From Flaccisagitta enflata (lineage: Eukaryota; Chaetognatha; Sagittoidea; Aphragmophora): a DNA stretch of 64,000 bases. The first letter of the stretch is position 1; the number at the start of each line of letters is the position of its first letter. The notes under the pieces were generated by a model. That model was not told the origin of the DNA. It worked only from the letters and a program-made list of their open reading frames with translations, and made no database searches. Where the stretch lies: NCBI GenBank assembly GCA_965153355.1, contig OZ231128.1:19778001-19842000 (forward strand), written 5' to 3'. A program made the position numbers and the translations under genes. Positions 1 to 10,518 of this stretch are shown one piece after another.

Positions 1-133
1 CGTATGGACTGACAGAGGGAGCGATGGATGGACCAATGGATGGACGGACTGACGGACAGACTGACGGACGAACTGACGGACAGACCGACGGACAGACAAA
101 GCCTCTTGTAGAGATGCGTGGACGCATTTAAAA
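1..133 (+). mobile_element. 3' part of a HINE-like dispersed element
   Basis: A GGAC/TGAC-rich microsatellite runs into the conserved end acaaagcctcttgtagag, then a hairpin GATGCG-TGGA-CGCATT (113-128) followed by TAAAAA. This is the 3' terminus shared by the short dispersed elements of this window. Its 5' end lies left of the window, so the partner word cannot be checked. Confidence 0.7.
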
Positions 134-169
134 ATGAATTGATGAATTGATCAATCATGAACGCGCAAG

Positions 170-172
<3 letters not shown>

Positions 173-217
<45 letters not shown>
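173..217. repeat. (GA)n microsatellite
   Basis: About 22 uninterrupted GA units directly downstream of the dispersed-element 3' end. Confidence 0.97.
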
Positions 218-220
<3 letters not shown>

Positions 221-260
221 TAATAGATGAATGAACGATTACATGTTTAAAAAGGTTTTG

Positions 261-530
261 AATGAATGAATGAATGAATGAATGAATGAATGAATAAAAG
301 AATGAATGATTGAATGAATGAATGAATGAATGAATGAATGAATGAATGAATGAATAAATGAATGAATGAATGAATGAATGAATGAATGAATGAATGAATG
401 AATGAATGAATGAAAGAATGAATGAATGAATGAATGAATGAATGAATGAATGAATGAATGAATAAGTGAACGAATGAATAAGTGAACGAATGACGAATGA
501 CAAATGAATAAATGAATGAATGAATCAAAG
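261..530. repeat. (AATG)n microsatellite
   Basis: About 270 bp of imperfect AATG units with AATA and AACG variants. It is open in several frames and encodes only an IHSF-type periodic peptide, so it is not a gene. Confidence 0.97.
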
Positions 531-540
531 ATGAATTTAG

Positions 541-870
541 AAGATCAGATATATAAATCAACAATATCACTGTCTGGGTACCAGTCCTCAAAACAAAAAA
601 AAACAGATTGAAACATAAATTTCTGACGTGTTAAGCTGAAACATGAATTGTTTGATCTGGCGCACTGGTCGATCGGGTCACGTATTTGGTCACCGATAAA
701 ATCTGTCACATTTCTAGATAAAGTCAAAAGTTGAAACAAAGGACAATGGCCCTGATAGGCAAAGTAAATATGTTTAGGGGCCGTTCAAATCTGTTAGCAA
801 ATTTGATCAGGGACCGTTCACGTCTTTTTGCAAACTCTCCCTTCTTATGCCGTTTTGCTTTTTATTTGTT
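541..870. other. Intergenic, no feature seen
   Basis: AT-rich unique sequence. Two related phrases (ccgttcaaatc near 782 and ccgttcacgtc near 815) suggest an old short duplication. No coding or RNA signal is seen. Confidence 0.5.
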
Positions 871-996
871 TTTTTAAATGCGTCATCGCATCTCTATGAG
901 AGGGCCTGGCCATCCGTCCGTCCGTCCGTGTGTTTGTTACGCCTGTGCTCAAATCATGTAGATGACGCATGAGTTGCCCGGAGGGGCTTGTTTTTT
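871..996 (-). mobile_element. HINE-like element, family C, complete short copy
   Basis: Read on the minus strand it begins AACAAGCCCC and ends in a hairpin followed by TTTAAAAA. The subterminal word ATGCGTCATC (complement of 961-970) is exactly complementary to GATGACGCAT in the 3' hairpin (complement of 878-887). A GGAC microsatellite lies between them. At 126 bp it is the shortest full copy seen. Confidence 0.75.
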
Positions 997-1745
997 CGCT
1001 TTTTTTCATAAATACAAATCAGTTTGAGCAGCAATTTGCCCATGTCCGTACCCTGCGCTTTTGTCCCGGGCTCACGGTTCATTCTATAAATGTTTCAATC
1101 AGCCAGTGGGTCAGTCGGTCAGTTTGTCGATCGGTCGGTCCATACCTGTCCGTTCCTCCGTAAGGACGAAATTCAGCGACGAGTAATTTGATTATATACT
1201 CACAGTACCCGCCAGTACCCGCCTTTGTTGTTTTCTTCCGGGCTTTTATGTCCGTCTGTCTTCCTGCCGCACAGTGGTAGTTATGAAGCAACGATCAGGC
1301 ATGTCGATAGATCAGTCAGTTAGACTGTCGGTTGGTTACTCAAACGTTTAACAGGTGTTATCAGAATCAAAAATGCCAAATTCGATTTTCAAACCTCAAA
1401 TGTCGCTAGAAGAAACTACTGGGTCAATTCTCAATTACTCATGAATTTTTGCATGAATGTTCGTTGGATGATTGATGGTAACTTTACCAACCACTTTTTT
1501 TTAGTTTCGACCCCTTGCCCGATTTATCTCAATTTCTTGAATTTTTTTAGGGTCCCTGGAAAAAAAACATTATAAGGGGCCATTACTCGATTTAGGGGTC
1601 ATTCATGCCAAATTTCATGAGAATGGGCAAAGTAGTTATTTCTTGCGACGTGTGTGGTTCGAAAATGGGACTTGGCATCTTCAATTCTGGCAATACCTGT
1701 TTTCTACAAAATCCGAGGGCCTTTCATCAAATGAGCTGATTCAAT
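997..1745. other. Intergenic with decayed dispersed-repeat pieces
   Basis: GGTC-rich stretches near 1110-1150 and 1300-1340 look like decayed microsatellite cores of dispersed elements. The rest is AT-rich and has no recognisable gene. Confidence 0.4.
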
Positions 1746-1747
1746 CC

Positions 1748-1905
1748 ATTCATTTATTCATTTACAAATTCTTCACTCATTTATTCATTTATTCATTTGT
1801 TTGTTTATTCATTTATTCATTTATTCATTTATACATTTATTCATTTATTCATTTATTCATTTATTCATTTATTCATTTATTCATTAAATCATTTATTCAT
1901 TTATT
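1748..1905. repeat. (TTTATTCA)n / (ATTC)n microsatellite
   Basis: About 160 bp of tandem ttcattta units with few interruptions. Confidence 0.96.
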
Positions 1906-1944
1906 CAAAATTAGGCATTCTTAAGAAAAAATGTTTATTCATAG

Positions 1945-1985
1945 AGGACGCATCATTGGCCTACTTGGCTTTGTTTTCTTTTGTT
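1945..1985 (-). mobile_element. 5' fragment of a dispersed element
   Basis: On the minus strand it reads aaacaaagccaagtaggcc followed by GATGCGTCC, the 5' terminus of the AACAA... elements. Together with the opposite copy at 2133 it makes a local inverted repeat (ggcctacttggc / gccaagtaggcc). Confidence 0.55.
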
Positions 1986-2132
1986 GAATAATGCTTTTTG
2001 TATCTGTGGTTTTTTTTTTTTTTGTTTGTTTTTTTTTCCTCAATTCTCCTCCTTTCAAGATGTAAAGATCGCCGATGTACCTCTTGTAAGATTTTCCGCG
2101 GAAAAACAAAACCACAAGAAAATCATCATGAA

Positions 2133-2251
2133 AAAAAGGCCAAGTAGGCCAAAAAGGTGCGATTTGTAGATCGTCAAACGAATGCGTTACCCGACAGATC
2201 AACCGACCAACGGACACAGCCAGTTATAGAGGTGCTTTGTCGCACCTAAAA
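2133..2251 (+). mobile_element. HINE-like element with GGTGCGA/TCGCACC pair
   Basis: The 5' block aaggccaagtaggcc is followed by GGTGCGA (2156-2162). The 3' hairpin GGTGC-TTTG-TCGCACC ends in CTAAAAA, and its TCGCACC (2240-2246) is the exact complement of the 5' word. A short ACCGACCAACGGAC core lies between. Confidence 0.7.
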
Positions 2252-2380
2252 AGGCGATTTCCACAGCTCAGTAACGCGAATAGCCTGAAATTTGAGCGCT
2301 TGAGTATATATACCTAAATCAATTCAGATGTAATCTAGATATTATGCTGCTTATGGTAAGTTACAGCCTAACTTAACATA

Positions 2381-2997
2381 CAGTATGATTTTTTTCAAAT
2401 GAAACAAAAGATGACGACATAAATCCTAAACGAATCAACATAATCAAATTCTGAAAGAAACGCCTGAAAGAGTAGGTTAGTGCATTTATTCATGCCAAAT
2501 TTCAGCATTCCGACTAAAGTAGTTTAGCTTCAATTTACATTTAAAGTGAAGATATCAATTTCTTCGTACTCCTATGGCAAAGAAAAAAGGCAAACACTTT
2601 GTTTTGCTAATTTTGGCTTAACCAAGGACCTGAATCATAGAAAATCCATGACCGTTTGAAAGCTCTGCAAAAATTCTTCCAAACGCGATGTTGCTGGTAA
2701 TTGTAGCTTAATTCGTTTAGAAATGGCAAAGGTTTGAAGAAAAAAATCACTGATTGAAAAAAATGATCATTTCAATTTTTTTCCAATGAGTAATTTTTGT
2801 CTTTTCGTTTTTTTCAATGATGCAGCTCAGGATTGTCTTAGCTACTTGTTATCCATGAGCAAATTAAAGAGCTTCAAATTTGGCATGAATAAATGCACTA
2901 ACCTACTCTTTCAGGCGTTTTTTTCAGAATTTGATTGTGTTGATTCGTTTAGGATTTATGTTGTCATCTTTTGTTTCATTTGAAAAAATTCATACTG
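2381..2997. mobile_element. Foldback MITE with ~120-bp inverted repeats, CAGT ends, TA duplication
   Basis: The arms 2381-2504 and about 2876-2997 are inverted copies with only a few mismatches. The ends read TA|CAGTATGA ... TCATACTG|TA, so a TA target duplication flanks CAGT-type termini, as in Tc1/mariner/pogo-like elements. The interior (2505-2875) has no transposase frame, so the element is non-autonomous. Confidence 0.8.
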
Positions 2998-3177
2998 TAA
3001 CAAGTGGAATGTCATACTTTTTGATTCAGTGGCTAATTCAGTAAGTCCAACTAACAGTAACAAAACAATATTTCAATTATGTCTCATTCATTCATAAGAG
3101 ATAGATGTTAAGCCCTGGAATCTCAACCTGCCCACGTTTTTAGAAAAATCAACAACAACTATCGATAGATAAGGTAA

Positions 3178-3226
3178 AGACAAGTGACGCGGGGTCACAA
3201 TATCGTTGCGGACGGGTGCACTGTAG
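3178..3226 (+). mobile_element. 5' fragment of family B dispersed element
   Basis: It matches acaagtgacgcggggtcac, then aatatcgttgcggacgggtg, also present at 19083 and 23053. No 3' end follows, so the copy is truncated. Confidence 0.65.
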
Positions 3227-5150
3227 GCTGATTTGTGCGCTAGGTGGCTCATTGGGGATTGACATTGCATCTTTTCCATTACATTGTTCCTTTTGAAATG
3301 GACAGAGTGAAAAACATTTTTCTGCATATTTTTAGATGTCATGAAACTATTTATACCCAATATTGACGCATTTCTATTGGATTAATAGCTTTATGAGCTT
3401 AGAGTAAATAAGAAGAGAAATTTGAGAAAATCAAGTTAAAAATAATGCTAAACTCTCTTACATTTAGTATTTAAATTGTCAAATGTTTTGACCAAATCAA
3501 TTAAATTTCTGTCATTGTTCGATAAGATTCCTTAACAAGGTGCTAAAAAAAATCATTTTTTTGCTCATTTAGCTCATTTTGCTCGTTTTTCTTCCACTCA
3601 AATATAGATTTTTACTTTTATCCACATTATTACTTGTCCATTTTAGGCCAAAAAAATCGCAATTAGTACGGGGCTGTACGTCCTAAGCCAAAGGATTCTC
3701 AATTCAGGACACCTTAAGCTACATTTTGGCATAGGTCGCTCATTGTGCGTCCTTGTGCGATTTTTTTTATTAATAGGGTAATAAAAGCATGCAAATTAGG
3801 TCAAATATGTAGTAATAGTAGACTAATTTATTAGTGCTAAGAATGTAAAAAATAATTATTTTTCAAATTTTTCCAGATATGTAAACATTAATGAAGGAAT
3901 CCAATCCAATATTGAAGATATCATGAGCTTTTTGTAATCTTAACAGATAATCTAGAAAATTCATTGATTTTTCTTGAAATTCAGCATTTTTTGTAGTGAT
4001 GTCTATTTAGGTCGCCTTTTTCCACTCTAAATCGCCATAAAACATGTCTTATGGACCGGTAATATATGCTCAGATGCTACCATGACTATTCTACTTAGTT
4101 TGAGCCATATAGCAGAGATAAAAAATTTCACCTAAATACCCAAGGAGCCATCTAGCGCAATCCATGGCCCTTAGTGGGGTGGGCCGGGGCATCCAACACA
4201 CTTACTCAAAAACATCTAAAACTCGTTTTTTCCACTTTTCGACTTGTGCGTTATGGACCAATGGACGGATGCACTGACTTCCCTGAGGAGGAATTATTTT
4301 GCCAAAAATCAGCAAAAGTGACTCTTTCCAAAATTGTTTTTTTGTTATACATGGGGCAAGTACATGATCTCAGTGGGTCGTAACAATAAAAAAAATCGAT
4401 TTCAACACGCCAAGATCTGAGCAGGCCCCTCTGTTAGGCCACTACTCCCAGTTTTTTTCATTTTTTCAAATTTTTTTACTATTCTTTCAATTGGACACTG
4501 TAGTTACATTGATAGATGTTTCAAACCAACTAAGCCATGTATCTGACCCCCCAAGGATACTTTCTGAGGGTATGAGTCATAGAGGAACTGATTCCTCTCT
4601 TTACCTATCTTTTTACCCCTCTTTTTATCTGTATATTATCTTTTTGACGATTTTCAGCTTTTCATAGCTGTAACTAGTAAGGCAGGCACTTGCAGCTATT
4701 CCTACCACCACTAATTTGAAGTACTTTGGGTGCTGATCATGCCTATATATGGTTTTGCCTGCGTCCAGTTGCGACCCTGGGCTCTATTGGCCTCCAAAGT
4801 GCACCTATCTGGAATTTTGATAGTAAAAAATAACAGCTATTTGGTAAAAATGATCGAAATATTTTAATCTTCAGAAAATCATAAACCATCCTCTAGGTAA
4901 GCCACAGTGCTGGGATTGGACTCATTCGACAGTATTTTTTAAGAAGTTTATTTGTGTAAAATTTCATGTGAATCGGTTGAGCGGTTGCTGAGAAAATTGA
5001 ACTTCTTTTTCAAAAATGGCAAAAAGAATTATCATCTTTTTTATGAAAATTTCGATATTTCTTCAACCGTTTCATTCTATGAACCAGGCAAGAAACAAGG
5101 CTACCCCAGTTGCGTGCGGTTGGGCACGGGCTGTTTTTAAGGTCTATAGA
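3227..5150. other. AT-rich intergenic DNA
   Basis: No coding signal. Around 4165-4285 the phrases gtgggccggggcatccaac, ttttccacttttcgacttgtg and accaatggacgg look like a decayed family A/B dispersed element. Homopolymer T and A runs are frequent. Confidence 0.45.
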
Positions 5151-5281
5151 CCATCTGGGCAGGAGCAGTGAGATAAAAGATGAACAAGAAGAACAAGCAA
5201 AACAAGAAAAAGAAGAAGGAAAGACAAAGAAAAGAAAGTAACATTAGCGAAGTGTCAAAGTGAACAGAAAACATAAAAAAG

Positions 5282-5455
5282 AAGCAGAAGAAGAAGAAGA
5301 AGAAAAGAAGAAGAAGAAGAAGAAGAAGAAGAAGAAGAAGAAGAAGAAGAAGAAGAAGAAGAAGAAGAAGAAGAAGAAGAAGAAGAAGAAGAAGAAGAAG
5401 AAGAAGACCAAGAAAAAGAAGAAGAAGAAGAAGAAGAAGAAGAAGAAGAAGAAGA
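5282..5455. repeat. (AAG)n microsatellite
   Basis: About 175 bp of AAG/GAA units. It is open in all frames as poly-K, poly-S or poly-L and is not a gene. Confidence 0.97.
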
Positions 5456-5559
5456 CCAAGACCAAGACCAAGGAGACAAACAAGGAGACGAAGAAGATGA
5501 AGGAGAAGAAATAGAAGAAGAAGAAGGAGCAGAATAAGAAGGAAAAGAGAGAGGAAAAA

Positions 5560-5690
5560 ATAGCAGCCCAAAGGCAATACATGGTCAGTGGTACCTGTGC
5601 CCTGGTTGAGTAGTATATGTGTTAGATTGAGGGGGAGCAGGGCAGCGGCCCCAAAGGGGACCAAGTCCTGTAGAACACAGGGGGAATCTG
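5560..5690 (-). mobile_element. Family G element end
   Basis: It contains catggtcagtggtacc and then gggcagcggccccaaagggg followed by cctgtagaacacaggggg, the 5' block and inverted arm of the large dispersed family G seen at 9.7-11.8 kb. The AAG array lies next to it, as CTT arrays do in the other G copies. Confidence 0.65.
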
Positions 5691-7374
5691 TCCATCCATA
5701 CATACATTTGTCCTTCTGTCTGCCTTCCTTCTGTCTATTTTAACAATTCCTTTTGCCTTCAGTTTTTCTTTATTTCTTCCTCGCTATCTTTCCTTTACCT
5801 TTCCTTTTCTCTTTATTTCTTCCTCTCTTTCTCTCCCTTATCTGTCTTTCACATGGTCTCCTTAAGGTTTGATAGCACCCAAAACACGATATACCCCCCC
5901 TCTTCATATCCAAGAATGGATGGTTAGATTGGTCTTATGATAATGACACAAATACAACTATTACAATGTGTCTTAACTTGTAGAGTGCTTTCTTGATCAA
6001 ACGCACTTTGGCACTATAATCTGCATGGTTTGGAAACAGTGAATAAAATGATTGAAAGAAATCATTATCTCATTATGATATATTTATTACTTACTTACTA
6101 AAAATTAATATCTCACGCTTCTCAATTTAGCATTTGTATGGAAATAGAATAAAGTTTAAGCAAAACTCCATCATTGCGGATGTCTTTTGATGTTATTTGG
6201 TTGGTTTTTGGTCAAAAGTTCATTCTTTGAGCGAAATATATCTCTGAGAGCTTATTCATAGAGAAAACGTAATGAAATGGTGCTGCGTCTGTTAGGTCGC
6301 ATGGCCTACAGGAATCTAGCGTTTGATTGAAATCAAGTTTCTATGCAAAACCCAATTTAGCTTTCAAATGCAATCTCGCAACTTTTTAGGAAGTTTCATT
6401 TTCCAATGGTTGGTCATTACATTGGCCCGTCTGTCTGTTAGTGCCTCCATACATTGCACCCGCTCTCAAATGCTACTCTTGATGTTGTGATAGAAAACTA
6501 AGACTGAAATTCATGAAACACCGATTTAACCCTATGGCTCAAAATTAACATCCGCATTTGTGGAGTTGCCTTACAAACTCCATTGTATTTCCACCTATAA
6601 TTGAGGGTGATCTATATCATTATTTGAAAAGTAGAAATGCAATTTAAAGTAAACATTTAATGATATAAGATTTAAATAATTTCATGATTTATTAATCATA
6701 CATTCATAGGAGAATTCTCAGAACACTCGTTGCTTAGGTGAAGCTTATATTGTCTTAGTTTTAGCCAGATTTGATTTTTTTTTTCAAGATCATTTTTTTC
6801 TTGATTGAAAACTAGAAAAGTCTGTCACTCCTTAGGCTGAGAAGAGAAAAAAATACTCTACTGGAATCCTTATTGGATAACCCATTCAGACAAGTATTTT
6901 GACCAGCCAAAGCAGGAAAAGAAATTAATCAAAGGTAAATAAAACAATAACAAGAGTGAGGTTCATTATTTCAGATGATCAACTAATGTATAACAATTTG
7001 ATTTGATATTGTTGTTATGAATGATTTTTAAAAAAACATAATTTCTTTATCCTTTGACTGATTTGCTTCATATTTACAGAGAATTTGTTTAAGGGTTTAC
7101 TTTCTTTACTTTACTTCTTTTTCTTTCTTTTTTTTCTTTACATCTTTTCTGTTACATCTTTACAGCTTTACATCTAGTCTATATTTTGTGATCCAATCAC
7201 CCCAACCGACCAAATCAGCCTAATACCCTAGAGTGAGAAACATGCATAACTTTGCGATTTTTCAACAAATTTACTGGAAACTTGGTAGGAAAACTCTAAA
7301 CAGAAGGACTCCACACATATGTAGGATTTAGACATTTGAGCACGCTTTTACTTTTTGGGTGTTTTTAAACTTTC
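5691..7374. other. AT-rich intergenic DNA
   Basis: A pyrimidine-rich stretch (5700-5850) is followed by unique AT-rich sequence. No gene, RNA or repeat border is recognised. Confidence 0.45.
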
Positions 7375-7512
7375 TGGGCACATAGCATCTTCCCAGATGC
7401 CATTATACATCATTCTAAGTCATTCTAAGTCATTTCAAGTCATTTTAAGACATTTTCAGTCAGCTTAAGCAATTCATGTCCCGTTCGTGACTAGGCGTTG
7501 GCCTTGTTTTTA
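7375..7512 (-). mobile_element. Partial dispersed element with 10-bp AAGTCATTCT repeats
   Basis: Four to five imperfect 10-bp units (cattctaagt) end at a minus-strand start aaaacaaggccaacgcctag. The same decamer fills the element at 26,327-26,488, so this looks like a sister copy whose 3' end is lost. Confidence 0.5.
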
Positions 7513-7679
7513 GTCGCGGACATGCAACTACTCCTTGCCATGTCGGTTGGTAGGATGGTAGGTTGGTAGGTCAGTATGTTGGTCCGTCCATCCGTCACAT
7601 TTTTGTATTTTGAGCGGTTTTCACATAACTGCTCCTACCCAACCGTCCACAACTGGATTGCCGTGTATCTGACCTTGTT
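7508..7679 (-). mobile_element. HINE-like element, family A
   Basis: On the minus strand it starts aacaaggtcagatacacggc and ends at the hairpin GTTGCATGTCCGCGAC followed by TAAAAA. The 5' word GTTGTGGAC and the 3' word GTCCGCGAC pair over nine positions with two G-U wobbles. A GGTTGGTA microsatellite lies between. Confidence 0.75.
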
Positions 7680-7794
7680 TACTGATTAGCTTGAAACTTG
7701 GTGTAGAAACTGAAAATTGAAGAATTGAGCATATATAATTGATTATAGCAAGCTATCCTGACAACATATTAAGAATATTAAAGATATCAAAAAA

Positions 7795-7832
7795 CGCTTT
7801 TAATACGCTTTTTAAAAGCGTATTAAAAAGTC
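7795..7832. repeat. Short palindrome around GCGTATTAAAAGC
   Basis: The sequence aacgcttttaatacgc, then tttttaaaagcgtattaaaaag, folds on itself. A related palindrome lies at 13,035-13,070. Confidence 0.6.
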
Positions 7833-8551
7833 ACAGTGCAAACGAAGACGAAATTTGATGAAAATAAAATTATCATAATTATGAATTTTTTTTTACCATT
7901 CTATAAAATAGTATGTGGGGTGTTAAAATGTAAAAATTCAATGCAAAATCTTTTTTCGTTTAAGAGCTACATCAAAAAATGTAATTTTAAAAAGTTATTT
8001 AATAAAGGCCAACTTCAAATGCAATTTTTTGTACTTTAAAGCGCTCCGATTTTGATGAAATTTTACATGGAGGTAGTACTTGATGTGCAGTACCTCCAGT
8101 TAAAATTTTGTCCAAATCGGTTGACTTTAAGGGGGGTAATGACAGCATTTTTCATTGACATTATAAAAAAAAAACATGTTTTTTTCTATATATAGGTATC
8201 TGAAAATTATTACACATTAAAATTTTTTTTTTATAATTCATTTAGGGTCGATTTGATGTGCATGCCAAGTGTCAGGGCCATAATTCAACTTTTTAAAAGC
8301 TTATAGAGTGAAAAAAGGCTTAAAATTAGCAAATTTTGCAATCTTTTGTTGACAGCCCTTAAATGAATTACTTGACACCCAAAAATACGTTACAGGGTCA
8401 TGTACATTTTACAGGCATCACCAACAGTCCCCTTAAGGAATTTTGGCCCATGGTTTATATGTCCCTGCAATGTCATATCAAAATATACAAAATCATGTTC
8501 TAAGAACATCAAAAAACTTTCCTCAATTGACATCGGTCATAAGAGTAGAAA
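7833..8551. other. AT-rich intergenic DNA
   Basis: There is a small inverted repeat near 8070-8095 (ggaggtagtacttgatgtgc / gcagtacctcc). No gene is seen. Confidence 0.45.
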
Positions 8552-8913
8552 AAAACAAGGCCAAGTGAAGGCCAATAAGTGCGCCTCGCTTGATTAAGAT
8601 TTTGTGAATGAACGTTTTTGATGAATGAACGAATTAATGAGTGAATGAATGAATGAATGAATGAATGAATGAATGAATGAATGAATGAATGAATGAATGA
8701 ATGAATGAATGAATGAATGAATGAATGAATGAATGAGTGAATATGAATATGGTGAGGTATGAAAGGTGATAGGAATGAAGAAATACGTCAGAATCAGCCG
8801 TTTTGCGCATATCAAGCGTTTGTGTGACCGACCGACCGACCGACCAATCAACCAACCAACCGACCAACAGACATCACCTCTTATAGAAGTGCGAGGACGC
8901 TCTTAAAAAGACT
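8552..8913 (+). mobile_element. HINE-like element carrying an (ATGA)n array
   Basis: The 5' block acaaggccaagtgaaggcc leads to AAGTGCG. A pure (ATGA)n array fills 8631-8735, then GACC-type microsatellite, then a 3' hairpin (gaagtgcgaggacgctctt) and AAAAAG. The 5'/3' words match with two mismatches. The array has grown inside the element. Confidence 0.65.
8631..8735. repeat. (ATGA)n microsatellite
   Basis: About 26 tandem ATGA units. Confidence 0.97.
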
Positions 8914-9033
8914 GAAAAGGGTAGAGTCATAAGTATTTACAGAATGGAGATACCGGCCATTGAGACTGATTACCAGCCTCAGAATTGCAGACTTAGTGCG
9001 TACATAAACAAGACACATCAGCTTCACGATTGC

Positions 9034-9200
9034 AACAAGGCCGGATACAAGGCCATCAGTTGCGGACGGGTGGGCAGGGGCGGATATACGCGTTTTCCCA
9101 CTTTTCGACTCGTGCTTACGGACGGACCGACGGACCGACGGACCGACGGACCAACGGACGGACATAGCCTCTTATAGAGTTGCGTGTCCGCAACTAAAAA
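9034..9200 (+). mobile_element. HINE-like element, family A, intact copy
   Basis: It starts AACAAGGCCGGATAC. The word GTTGCGGAC (9059-9067) is exactly complementary to GTCCGCAAC (9186-9194) in the 3' hairpin. Between them are gggtgggcaggggcgg and a (GGACCGAC)n core. The end is CTAAAAA. It has no coding capacity and serves as the reference copy for the family in this window. Confidence 0.85.
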
Positions 9201-9410
9201 CTAACCTCACTCCATTTAGAAAAGCACTTTTGCTTACTATCGTCATATCGTTCAATAAATTGGGATTCAAAATTTTCTTACAAAAATATATACTTACACA
9301 GTTCAATAAATAAGAACAAATAAATAAGCGTAAATAACATCTTTTTCTTCCGTATGGTCTTTTTTTTTCTGTCGGCTGTTTACTAGTTTTTATATCCGCA
9401 CTTTCTTTCC

Positions 9411-9665
9411 ATCTCCTTCTCCTTCTACTTTTCCTTCATCCTCTTCTTTTTCTTCTTTTTCTTCTTTTTCTCCCTCTTCTCCTTCTTCTTCTTCTTCTTT
9501 TTCTTCTTCTTCTTCTTTTTCTTTTTCTTCTTTTCCTGTTCTATCACTTTCTACCGTTCCCGTCCTCGTATATTTCTATTCTTCTTCTTCTTCTTCTTCT
9601 TCTTCTGCTTCTTCTGCTTCTTCTTCTTCTTCTTCTTCTTCTTTTGTCTTTTTCTTTTTCCTCTT
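9411..9665. repeat. (CTT)n-rich pyrimidine tract
   Basis: Interrupted CTT/TTC units abut the 3' end of the first family G element. Confidence 0.93.
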
Positions 9666-9678
9666 CTTCTTTTTTTCC

Positions 9679-10306
9679 TTTTTGGGCAGCGGCCCCAAAG
9701 GGCCGATGTCCTGTAGAACACAGGGGTGAATTTCCATACGTCCGTCCGTCCGTCCGTCCTTCCGTCCGTCCCCCCCCTTCAGAGGCCTGAGGCCCTCATC
9801 CAGCCTACTGGGGCCTGAAATCTGGTCTCTAGAGCTTAAAATCAGCCCTCTCAGGCCCCAAATCAGCTATTGTACGCCCCAAATCAGTCTTCTCAGGCCC
9901 ATAATCAGGCCTCTTAAGCCCATAATCTCGCCTCCCAGCCTGGGACCCAGGCATGAAACCAGCATTCCCAGGCATGAAACCAGCCATCCTTGACCAAAGT
10001 CTTAGACCTGAAATTGCCTCTCTCAGGCTTGAAATCAACCCTCTCGGACCTGAAATCAGCCCTCATCTGGTCATAATCAGCCTTCACTGGGCTGAATTCA
10101 GCCTTGTTGGCCGGAATCAAACCTCTGGGATATGGTCAAATCTTTTTAGAGCCCCTCACCTCTTCCCATGGAAATTCACCCCTGTGTTCTACAGGACATC
10201 GGTCCTTTGGGGCCGCTGCCCTGCTTTCACTTCGATTCTTCACCTAAACACTCCAAGCAGGGCAACGGGTACCGCTGACCATGTGCGATCCTTGGATGAC
10301 TTGTTT
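9679..10306 (-). mobile_element. Family G dispersed element, copy 1
   Basis: Minus-strand order: AACAAGTCATCCAAGG start (10306); inverted arm (10175-10221); imperfect minisatellite of ggcctgaaatc-type units (9780-10140); C-run plus GGAC microsatellite; opposite inverted arm (9684-9730); AAAAA end. The arms (gcagcggccccaaagggcc plus a gtcctgtagaacacagggg block) are about 47 bp and nearly perfect. No protein is encoded; the open frames come from the 21-bp periodicity. Confidence 0.75.
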
Positions 10307-10334
10307 CTTTCTATTCCGTGCTTCTCTTTGGCTT

Positions 10335-10402
10335 CTTCTTCTTCTTCTTCTTCTTCTTCTTCTTCTTCTTCTTCTTCCTCTTCCTCTTCCTCTTCTTCTT
10401 CT

Positions 10403-10476
<74 letters not shown>

Positions 10477-10512
10477 TTCTTCTTCTTCTTCTTCTTCTTC
10501 TTCTTTTTCCTC
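10335..10512. repeat. (CTT)n microsatellite
   Basis: About 178 bp of CTT with CCT interruptions, between G copies 1 and 2, at the same relative position as the arrays beside other G copies. Confidence 0.96.
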
Positions 10513-10518
10513 CTATCC

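Noticed and set aside
5137-5703. Long open frames over the AAG array (poly-L, poly-S, poly-K)
   Set aside because: They come from the trinucleotide array itself and are open in many frames; no domain or splice evidence.
9034-9200. Dispersed family as a tRNA-derived SINE
   Set aside because: No convincing polymerase III A and B boxes; subterminal inverted words, a tandem-repeat core and a 3' hairpin fit Helentron-associated elements better. The short A-run end keeps the SINE option open.
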